This document shows, in pieces, positions 1 through 5,403 of a DNA stretch of 7,027 nt (position 1 is its first letter; each line of letters starts with the position of its first letter). The position numbers were made by a program, and so were the translations under genes. The notes under the pieces were generated by a model, which was not told the origin of the DNA, ran no database searches, and was given only the letters and a program-made list of their open reading frames with translations. The DNA is taken from contig JALOCI010000089.1 of assembly GCA_023227835.1 (NCBI GenBank), positions 1 to 7,027 of the forward strand. Direction: 5' to 3'. Source of the stretch: Bacteroidales bacterium. Lineage in GTDB: Bacteria; Bacteroidota; Bacteroidia; Bacteroidales; UBA932.

Positions 1-114
1 AAAATCAAAGCGGTCAGAACACAGTTCAGAGGAGTTAATAATATTCCGTATTTCCTTTTTAGACTATCTAAAATTTATGCCTAAATATCAAATCCCCCAA
101 CTTTTGTTCGTGAT
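1..114 (+). mobile_element. Possible end of an inserted element, with a candidate transposase C-terminus
   Basis: The SusC-like gene to the right loses its family-like sequence at about base 114, and bases 1-114 do not continue it in any minus-strand frame, since each reaches a stop quickly. On the plus strand, frame 1 is open from the window edge to a TAA at 82-84 and gives 27 residues ending RLSKIYA, rich in basic and aromatic residues. A stop about 30 bases before the junction is the usual geometry of a transposase gene near the end of an insertion sequence. I cannot name a family: 27 residues are too few, a frame this short can be open by chance (frame 2 is open too), and neither the partner inverted repeat nor a target duplication is in view. 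A plain rearrangement or an assembly join would look the same. Confidence 0.35.
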
Positions 115-1425
115 CCACAATAAGTTGCGTGATTGCAGGAAGTAGTTTGCTCCTGTTGAACGTGTATCATTGTATCCGCTCTTCTCGCTCCTTGCTATAT
201 TGATATTTGTAGCAAACTCAATACTGTTTGTTACTTTCTGATTCAGGTTAACCCTGCCGGATATACGGTCGTAATCGTTTATTTTAACACGTCCCTGCTC
301 TTTTGTGTAAGAGAGTGATGAATAGTAGTTTGATTTCTCTGATGCACCACTGACAGACATGTCGTATGTCTGATAAACAGCTGTCCGGAATAACTGGTCA
401 TCCCAGTTATAATACTCCCCGGCTCTGTCTCCTTCAATTTTGAGTGATTTAACAGTGTTATCTGATGCAGAGAATGTATAACCATGTTTATTGAATCTCT
501 TGTTCAGCTGCTTAAGAGCAGAAATGCTTGCAGCCTCTTGAGTCATATTCTGATAGTATACACCTGCATTCCAGAAGTTTTCATAATACATCTCAACTTG
601 TTGCTCTGTAGAAGCAGCATCAAAGTTAGCGGTAGCCCATGTAGGAGAGACACCGACAGATGCCTTGAAACTTACAACCGGTTTACCCTCTTTTCCTCTC
701 TTGGTTGTTACGACAATTACACCATTTGCGGCACGTGAACCGTACAGTGCAGATGCAGCAGCATCCTTCAATACTGTAATTGACTCAATATCATTTGGAT
801 TGAGTGAGCTCATAACGTTATTTGAGGTATAAATATAATCCCCCATCTGTCCCGAACTTCCTGACACAACAGGGACACCATCAATCACATAAAGTGGTTC
901 GTTAGATGCGTTCATTGAACCGATACCACGGATACGGATTGAAGAAGTTGAACCGGCCTGGCCTGAAGTTGTGGTAATCTGCATACCGGCAACTTTACCA
1001 TTAAGGGCATTCTCAAAAGAGAGGCTTGGAACATCTTTTATTGCATCTGCCTTTACAAGGCTGGCAGCACCTGTAAAAGTACCTTTCTTAACGGTACCGT
1101 AGGCAACAACCATTACCTCATCAAGGTTCAGCGCATCAGATACAAGTGCAATATTCACTTCGGATCTTCCCTGTACCGGAACCTCCTGAGTGGTGAACCC
1201 GATATAGGTGACAACAAGGATGGCATCTTTCGAGATATTCTCGAAAGTGAATTTACCATCGAGATCAGTGGTTGCTCCTACATTCCTCACACCCTTTATC
1301 TGGATGTTAGCAAAAGGAATAGGAGAACCGTCTTCCGATGAAGTTACTTTACCTGTAACTTTCATCTGAGCCATAGCTACGTTGCAAAGCAACAAAACAA
1401 CGACAAACAAGATCGTTTTCTTCAT
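88..1425 (-). CDS. SusC/RagA-family TonB-dependent outer membrane receptor, truncated N-terminal part (probable pseudogene)
   Basis: Outer membrane TonB-linked receptors of this family import glycans or peptides together with a SusD-type surface lipoprotein. In order I see a signal peptide (residues 1-20, ending AMAQ), a carboxypeptidase-regulatory-like beta domain (about 22-98, with GKVTSSEDGSPIPFANI and DGKFTFENI), a TonB-box-like DEVMVVAYG (102-110) and the plug domain (about 114-244, with RIRGIGS, YVIDGVP and SALYGSRAANGVIVVTTKRG). The start of the barrel follows from about 250. Full members run to about 1000 residues. Here the family-like sequence stops after NLLW (W437, codon 115-117), and eight unrelated residues lead to a TGA at 88-90. 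The plug is intact but most of the 22-strand barrel is missing, so the product should not work as a transporter. No SusD gene is visible; it would normally lie beyond the break. The ATG at 1423-1425 starts directly at the signal peptide. Confidence 0.9.
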   Translation of the reverse strand: MKKTILFVVVLLLCNVAMAQMKVTGKVTSSEDGSPIPFANIQIKGVRNVGATTDLDGKFTFENISKDAILVVTYIGFTTQEVPVQGRSEVNIALVSDALNLDEVMVVAYGTVKKGTFTGAASLVKADAIKDVPSLSFENALNGKVAGMQITTTSGQAGSTSSIRIRGIGSMNASNEPLYVIDGVPVVSGSSGQMGDYIYTSNNVMSSLNPNDIESITVLKDAAASALYGSRAANGVIVVTTKRGKEGKPVVSFKASVGVSPTWATANFDAASTEQQVEMYYENFWNAGVYYQNMTQEAASISALKQLNKRFNKHGYTFSASDNTVKSLKIEGDRAGEYYNWDDQLFRTAVYQTYDMSVSGASEKSNYYSSLSYTKEQGRVKINDYDRISGRVNLNQKVTNSIEFATNINIARSEKSGYNDTRSTGANYFLQSRNLLWITNKSWGI

Positions 1426-1465
1426 AGATTAAGATAGTTTAATAAGTTATAGATGGTGACGAATT

Positions 1466-1497
1466 CGAATTTATAATTTTATTTTCTGTTTAGCAAA
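1466..1497 (-). promoter_or_regulatory. Candidate Bacteroidota-type promoter of the SusC-like gene
   Basis: On the minus strand, TTTG (1494-1497) is followed after 20 bases by TAAATTCG (1466-1473), one mismatch from the TAnnTTTG -7 consensus. This would give a leader of roughly 35 bases before the ATG at 1425. The region is very AT-rich, so a chance match is possible. Confidence 0.4.
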
Positions 1498-1565
1498 TAA
1501 ATCTTAAGGTATACAAGAACTGGAGCGGAATACAGGAAATCCGCCCAAATAACGTTTTATAAACA

Positions 1566-1600
1566 AAAAAGGCCGTTATGCTATACATAACGACCTTTTT
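1566..1600 (-). terminator. Intrinsic terminator of pnp
   Basis: Two 15-base arms (1566-1580 and 1586-1600) flank a 5-base loop and lie just downstream of the pnp stop codon. The one imperfect position is a G-U wobble in minus-strand RNA but a C-A mismatch in plus-strand RNA. The minus-strand transcript also ends in a U run after CC. Both points assign it to pnp. It separates pnp from the SusC-like gene, so the two are not one operon. Confidence 0.85.
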
Positions 1601-1622
1601 ATAAGGAAAATATTATAATTCG

Positions 1623-3806
1623 TTAGTATTTCTTAGGGCCTCTAAAAGGTTTTTTGTCGCCCTCTTTTCTGGGTTTTCTTTCCGGCTCTACATAACCTTC
1701 CGGTTTTGGGAGCAGTGCTTTACGAGAGAGTCTCATCTTACCTGTCTTGGAGTCTATCTCCAGAAGCTTAACCTCAACTTCGTCCCCGACTTTAACCTCA
1801 TCCTCTACTTTATCTACCTTTTTCCAGTCAAGCTCAGAAATGTGGAGTAACCCCTCCTTGCCAGGCAGAATTTGCACAAAAGCGCCAAACTCAAGTATAG
1901 AGACTACCTTCCCTGTATATACTTCACCTGCCTGAGGAACTGTAGTTATATTCTTGATCCATGTAAGAGCCTTATCCATGCTCTCCTTGTCCTCTCCGAA
2001 TATATCAACGACACCTGTCTCATTCTGCTCAGTGATGGTGATTGTAGTTCCGGTTGTACGTTGAATCTCCTGTATAACCTTACCGCCGGTTCCGATAACA
2101 GCCCCGATGAACTCCTGTGGAATTACAATCTGAATTATTCTTGGAACATGTGGTTTGTAATCCTCACGCGGTTCACTTATACACTTCATCATCTCACCCA
2201 TAATATGCATACGACCCTGACGAGCCTGCTCGAGAGCCTGCTCGAGTATCTCATACGATAATCCGTCTACCTTTATATCCATCTGTGTGGCTGTAATACC
2301 ATCCTTAGTTCCTGTTACCTTGAAGTCCATATCTCCGAGATGATCCTCGTCTCCAAGAATATCTGAAAGGACTGCGAACTTTCCGTTCTTTGTAATAAGA
2401 CCCATTGCAATTCCTGAAACCGGCTTCTTTATCTTTACTCCCGCATCCATCAAAGCCAATGTGCCCGCACAAACTGTTGCCATTGAAGATGATCCGTTTG
2501 ACTCAAGAATATCTGAAACAACGCGTACAGCATAAGGATTATCCTCTCCCTTAGGGACTACAAACTTCAGAGCTCTGAGAGCAAGATTTCCATGTCCTAT
2601 CTCCCTGCGGCCGGTTCCCCTGTATGGCTTTGCCTCGCCTGTAGAGAACGGAGGGAAGTTATAATGGAGTACAAATTGCTCGGTTCCTTCTACAAGCACC
2701 TCGTCAATCTCCTTCATGTCCAGTTTTGTACCCAATGTTACGGTTGTGAGTGATTGTGTCTCACCTCTGGTAAAGATTGCAGATCCGTGTGTTGCAGGAA
2801 GATAATCCACCTCACACCAGATAGGTCTTATCTGTTTCGTATTCCTGCCGTCCAGACGTATTCCCTCATCAAGAATCATATTACGCATTGCCTCTTTTTC
2901 AACAGCATGGTAATATCTGTCAATCATAATCTTTTTAGCCGCAGCATCTTCTTCAGAAAGTGTAGCTACAAACTCTGCCTTAAGGGCATCAAATGCATCT
3001 GTTCTTTCATGTTTGCCCGAGCCTGATTTTGCTATCTCATAACATTTGTCATAGCAGAACTTATGAACAGCTTCGCGAAGCTCTTCATCCTGGGTCTCGT
3101 GGCAGTATGCTCTCTTAACAGTTTTGCCTACTTCCGCCATAAGTTCCAATTGAGCCTGACACTGTATCTTTATCTCCTCATGAGCAAATTTTATGGCTTC
3201 AAGCATATCCTTCTCACTGACTTCCTTCATCTCCCCTTCAACCATCATAATGTTGTCAAGAGTAGCCGCTACCATAATATCTATATCAGCTTCCTTCAGT
3301 TCTGTAAAAGAGGGGTTGATGACAAGATTGCCTCCTATTCTTGCAACCCTGACTTCTGAGATCGGTCCGTTAAAAGGGATATCACTTACTGCCAACGCAG
3401 CTGAAGCCGCAAGGCCGGCAAGCGCATCAGGCATAATCTCTTTCTCTGCAGAAATCAGATTAACATTTACAAATACCTCAGCATGAAAATCATCCGGAAA
3501 AAGAGGCCTTAGAGCACGGTCAATTAAACGGGATACTAAAATTTCCGAGTCGTTTGCACGGCCTTCACGTTTAAGAAATCCCCCAGGATAACGGCCTGCC
3601 GAAGCATACTTCTCTTTGTACTCAACGGAAAGCGGCATAAAATCAACATCCTCCTTGGCATCTTTCGCAGCCACGACTGTGGCCAGCAGCATAGTCTTGC
3701 CAAGTTTGACAACCACAGAACCGTCTGCCTGCTTTGCAAGTTTTCCTGTTTCAATTTCGATTACTCTGCCATCTCTTAACTGGATGGTCTTTTTTACTAC
3801 ATTCAT
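1623..3806 (-). CDS. pnp: Polynucleotide phosphorylase (polyribonucleotide nucleotidyltransferase)
   Basis: This enzyme carries out phosphorolytic 3'-to-5' degradation of RNA in the cytoplasm, releasing nucleoside diphosphates; it acts as a trimer in mRNA turnover. At 727 residues it has normal full length. In order: a first RNase PH domain (about 10-142, with GGFLKREGR at 75-83), the helical linker domain, a catalytic second RNase PH domain (about 325-460 and beyond, with FSTGEAKPYRGTGRREIGHG), a KH domain (about 556-617, GxxG loop GTGG at 572-575) and an S1 domain (about 625-697, GAFVQILPGKEGLLHISEL). SDILGDEDHLGDMDF starts at residue 481 and keeps the two catalytic aspartates, D486 and D492, at the same numbers as I recall for E. 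coli. A short basic tail (KPRKEGDKKPFRGPKKY) follows S1. The ATG at 3804-3806 matches the usual family N-terminus. It sits downstream of rpsO but has its own promoter, leader and terminator. Identification is secure. Confidence 0.99.
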   Translation of the reverse strand: MNVVKKTIQLRDGRVIEIETGKLAKQADGSVVVKLGKTMLLATVVAAKDAKEDVDFMPLSVEYKEKYASAGRYPGGFLKREGRANDSEILVSRLIDRALRPLFPDDFHAEVFVNVNLISAEKEIMPDALAGLAASAALAVSDIPFNGPISEVRVARIGGNLVINPSFTELKEADIDIMVAATLDNIMMVEGEMKEVSEKDMLEAIKFAHEEIKIQCQAQLELMAEVGKTVKRAYCHETQDEELREAVHKFCYDKCYEIAKSGSGKHERTDAFDALKAEFVATLSEEDAAAKKIMIDRYYHAVEKEAMRNMILDEGIRLDGRNTKQIRPIWCEVDYLPATHGSAIFTRGETQSLTTVTLGTKLDMKEIDEVLVEGTEQFVLHYNFPPFSTGEAKPYRGTGRREIGHGNLALRALKFVVPKGEDNPYAVRVVSDILESNGSSSMATVCAGTLALMDAGVKIKKPVSGIAMGLITKNGKFAVLSDILGDEDHLGDMDFKVTGTKDGITATQMDIKVDGLSYEILEQALEQARQGRMHIMGEMMKCISEPREDYKPHVPRIIQIVIPQEFIGAVIGTGGKVIQEIQRTTGTTITITEQNETGVVDIFGEDKESMDKALTWIKNITTVPQAGEVYTGKVVSILEFGAFVQILPGKEGLLHISELDWKKVDKVEDEVKVGDEVEVKLLEIDSKTGKMRLSRKALLPKPEGYVEPERKPRKEGDKKPFRGPKKY

Positions 3807-3911
3807 ATATTCTATTGTGCAACCCGCTCTCCCAATGAGAGTTGATTATTAATATTTATACAGCAATACATTATGCCCCGGGTTGCCTTATTTTGGCATA
3901 ATGCATATATA
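3807..3911 (-). promoter_or_regulatory. Structured pnp mRNA leader with a possible start-occluding pseudoknot
   Basis: The predicted leader of about 105 bases has three inverted repeats. (1) CATTATGCC/GGCATAATG, a perfect 9-bp stem (3895-3903 with 3869-3877) around a 17-base loop. (2) CTCTC/GAGAG (3837-3841 with 3827-3831) around a 5-base loop. (3) GCAACCCG (3879-3886), inside the loop of stem 1, is perfectly complementary to CGGGTTGC (3819-3826), which ends 12 bases before the start codon. Stem 1 with pairing 3 would form a loop-to-start-region pseudoknot that could cover the ribosome entry site. In E. coli, pnp is autoregulated through a leader hairpin cut by RNase III. Any similar control here is inference, and I know of no described homologous element. 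Confidence 0.45.
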
Positions 3912-3917
3912 ATCTTG

Positions 3918-3948
3918 CAAATTTAATTAGTTATGGCAGATTGTCAAA
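3918..3948 (-). promoter_or_regulatory. Bacteroidota-type promoter of pnp
   Basis: On the minus strand, TTTG (3945-3948), a 19-base spacer and TAAATTTG (3918-3925) match both halves of the Bacteroidota consensus exactly. The -33 element lies in the U tract of the rpsO terminator, so pnp transcription restarts immediately after rpsO ends. Confidence 0.75.
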
Positions 3949-3955
3949 AATAAAA

Positions 3956-3980
3956 AAAGGGCGCCGTTTCCGCACCCTTT
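3956..3980 (-). terminator. Intrinsic terminator of rpsO
   Basis: Nine-base arms (3956-3964 and 3972-3980) flank a 7-base loop, starting 9 bases past the rpsO stop codon. In minus-strand RNA the stem is complete with one G-U wobble and is followed by a U-rich tail (TTTTATTTTTG). In plus-strand RNA the same position is a C-A mismatch. It acts on rpsO and limits read-through into pnp. Confidence 0.85.
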
Positions 3981-3989
3981 ATTTTTGCT

Positions 3990-4262
3990 TTATTTACGAA
4001 GGTTCAAGGCCTTGACGATATTCCTGTATCTCTCGATGTCTGTCGCCTTTAGATAATCAAGGAGACGACGTCTTTTACCAACCATTTTCAAAAGAGAACG
4101 CTGAGTAGCATAGTCTTTCTTGTTGTTTTTCAAATGGTTTGTAAGGTGAGCGATACGGTAGGAAAATAAAGCTACCTGACTCTCCGGTGAGCCGGTATCA
4201 GCATTAGACTTTCCGTATTGTCCGAAAATCTCTTGCTTTTTTTCTGATGTTAAATAATTCAT
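3990..4262 (-). CDS. rpsO: 30S ribosomal protein S15
   Basis: S15 binds 16S rRNA in the central domain and is a primary assembly protein of the small-subunit platform. The 90-residue product starts MNYLTSEKKQEIFGQYG and carries the family signatures DTGSPESQVALFSYRIAHLTNHL, split here as DTGSPESQ and then HLTNHLKNNKKDY, followed by LLKMVGKRRRLLDYLK and RYRNIVKALNLRK. I chose the ATG at 4260-4262, not the upstream in-frame ATG at 4293-4295. The family is normally 88-90 residues, the extra 11 residues (MGKTNSIALKF) are not family-like, and the predicted promoter places the transcript start near 4300, leaving almost no leader for the upstream ATG. It lies upstream of pnp on the same strand, an order conserved in many bacteria. 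In E. coli S15 represses its own translation through its leader; I cannot identify such a site here. Confidence 0.97.
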   Translation of the reverse strand: MNYLTSEKKQEIFGQYGKSNADTGSPESQVALFSYRIAHLTNHLKNNKKDYATQRSLLKMVGKRRRLLDYLKATDIERYRNIVKALNLRK

Positions 4263-4306
4263 AAATTTTAAAGCAATTGAATTTGTTTTTCCCATTATTG
4301 GGGTGG

Positions 4307-4337
4307 CAAAGATATATAAATTATTTCAGCCGACAAC
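4307..4337 (-). promoter_or_regulatory. Bacteroidota-type promoter of rpsO
   Basis: On the minus strand, TATCTTTG (4307-4314) matches the -7 consensus exactly, and GTTG (4334-4337) lies 19 bases upstream, three of four matches to TTTG. It predicts a leader of about 40 bases before the ATG at 4262 and supports that start. It interleaves with the divergent promoter on the other strand. Confidence 0.6.
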
Positions 4338-4354
4338 ATTTTTGGGTACTTTTG
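4324..4354 (+). promoter_or_regulatory. Bacteroidota-type promoter of the metallopeptidase gene
   Basis: TTTC (4324-4327), a 19-base spacer and TACTTTTG (4347-4354) give an exact -7 match and a three-of-four -33 match. The start of transcription would fall near 4360, leaving roughly 28 bases before the GTG start at 4389. Confidence 0.5.
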
Positions 4355-4388
4355 TGAAATGTTTGTAATAACAACATCATAATCTGAC

Positions 4389-5117
4389 GTGTTAACAAAA
4401 AAATACAATCACCCCCTCTTTGGAGAGATTGTCATTACAAAAAAGAGTGGCAACAAGAATATCCGTTTAACAGTAAGCCCGTCCAAAGGGATAAGGGTCT
4501 CTGTCCCTTTTTTCACCAGCTTTTCCCGTGCCGGAGACTTTGTGAATGAAAAAGAGAAGTGGATTATAGCTACACTTGAAAAGCACCATGAAAAGTTGCA
4601 ATCCAGAATAATACCTCTCGGGGAGGGTAATGACCTCCCTCTTATAGGCAACAGGATTGTCTATCACAAAATAAGCAGAAGAGAAAAGAAAGAGAGTATA
4701 AATATTAGGTATTACACGGATTATACAGAAATAAACTTCCCTGAAGGGTGTAACCGTGAGGCAATAATGAAAGCCACTGTAATGGTTATGAAAAAACGGG
4801 CTTCTCTCTATCTTCCTGCAAGATGTAAAGAGATTGCGGCTGTTCATGGGTTTTGCTTTAACAGATTGTTCCTGAAAAACAACAAGACAAACTGGGGCAG
4901 TTGTTCAAATAAAGGGAATATCAACCTGAACATTCAACTTATGAGATTAAGCCCCGAATTGGCTGATTATGTAATACTTCATGAACTGTGTCATCTGAAA
5001 TATCACAACCACGGAGCCTCTTTCCATAAATTGCTCAACTCTCTGTGTGATGGCAAAGAAAAAGAGCTGGCAAGCCAGCTCCGTAAAAACAGCACCTCTT
5101 CTCTTACTGTTATTTAG
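4389..5117 (+). CDS. YgjP/WLM-type (DUF45) zinc metallopeptidase
   Basis: A predicted cytoplasmic metallopeptidase of the YgjP-like (DUF45) group, related to WLM/SprT-type proteases; the cellular substrate is unknown. The N-terminal half (about 10-110) is the variable beta-rich part with the family-like NIRLTVSPSKGIRVSVP. The C-terminal catalytic part has NWGSCSNKGNINLNIQL (168-184), YVILHELCHLKYHNHGASF (194-212) with the HExxH zinc motif at 198-202, and H208 as the likely third ligand. No signal peptide or membrane segment is seen, and 242 residues is a normal length. The start is GTG at 4389: an in-frame TAA at 4380-4382 precludes a longer form and the first in-frame ATG lies beyond residue 120. 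It is transcribed divergently from rpsO and converges on a minus-strand gene, with 8 bases of overlap at the stops. Confidence 0.9.
   Translation: MLTKKYNHPLFGEIVITKKSGNKNIRLTVSPSKGIRVSVPFFTSFSRAGDFVNEKEKWIIATLEKHHEKLQSRIIPLGEGNDLPLIGNRIVYHKISRREKKESINIRYYTDYTEINFPEGCNREAIMKATVMVMKKRASLYLPARCKEIAAVHGFCFNRLFLKNNKTNWGSCSNKGNINLNIQLMRLSPELADYVILHELCHLKYHNHGASFHKLLNSLCDGKEKELASQLRKNSTSSLTVI
5064..5081 (-). terminator. Intrinsic terminator of the minus-strand operon, embedded in the opposing gene
   Basis: GAGCTGGC/GCCAGCTC forms a perfect inverted repeat (5064-5071 and 5074-5081), effectively a 7-bp stem with a 4-base loop. On the minus strand it is followed at once by TTTTTCTTTG. On the plus strand the following bases are CGTAAAAAC, which is no terminator tail. 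It begins about 29 bases after the stop codon of the 92-residue gene. It lies within codons 226-231 of the opposing metallopeptidase gene. Confidence 0.75.
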
Positions 5118-5388
5118 CCTCAGTTAGTTTGCTGATACGAACAAACAAATCATCAACACCTTTGAGAAGATCCATGTTTATCTCTTTAAAAGCTTTGCGG
5201 GCATTTTTCTTATCATAATGGTTAACCCTGCCGTAGAGATCGTTCCTGAAATCAACGGCTGAAGTTATGATTTCAACAGCCTGGTCCTCTTTCTTGCCCT
5301 GGTTGAAATACATAAATGTCCAACAATCAGAGATGACCTCTGTAAGGAGGTAATCAATGTCTTTCTTTATTACTCTTAAACTTGCCAT
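5110..5388 (-). CDS. Conserved small protein of unknown function (92 residues)
   Basis: I do not recognise a named domain. The sequence resembles roughly 90-residue hypothetical proteins I recall from Bacteroidales, but this is memory, not a search. The product is soluble, with no signal peptide and no hydrophobic segment, and probably mostly helical. It is rich in charged residues, including runs such as KKDIDYLL, HYDKKNARKAFKE and DDLFVRISKL. One cysteine (in SDCWTF) is present but no metal-binding motif. It is the last gene of a minus-strand operon, 15 bases after the dipeptide epimerase stop, and is followed by a terminator inside the opposing gene. Its position suggests co-expression with peptidoglycan peptide turnover enzymes but does not show a role in it. 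The ATG at 5386-5388 is the only sensible start. Confidence 0.8.
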   Translation of the reverse strand: MASLRVIKKDIDYLLTEVISDCWTFMYFNQGKKEDQAVEIITSAVDFRNDLYGRVNHYDKKNARKAFKEINMDLLKGVDDLFVRISKLTEAK

Positions 5389-5403
5389 ATTATACTTGTT
5401 AAA

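Noticed and set aside
88..117. Simple frameshift as the cause of the receptor truncation
   Set aside because: All three minus-strand frames left of base 114 were read; none resembles the continuation of a SusC barrel and each stops within a few codons.
1227..1247. Perfect 8-base inverted repeat (CTTTCGAG/CTCGAAAG) with a 5-base loop in the SusC-like gene
   Set aside because: It lies within conserved coding sequence (FENISK region), has no U tract on either strand, and is explainable by codon content; no regulatory role can be supported.
2219..2246. Short tandem repeat with the unit GAGCCTGCTCGA in pnp
   Set aside because: It encodes the repeated peptide LEQALEQAR, a normal helix of the enzyme, with only two copies.
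1872..2261. 129-codon plus-strand reading frame antisense to pnp
   Set aside because: It is a shadow of the secure pnp frame, with low-complexity, unrecognisable protein and no promoter or start context.
3069..3082. 14-base perfect palindrome AGCTTCGCGAAGCT inside pnp
   Set aside because: It encodes family-typical residues (ELREAV) in the middle of a housekeeping gene; a palindrome of this size inside coding sequence is not evidence of an operator.
4467..4847. 126-codon minus-strand reading frame opposite the metallopeptidase gene
   Set aside because: The plus strand has clear family motifs including HExxH; the antisense product resembles nothing and is a shadow frame.
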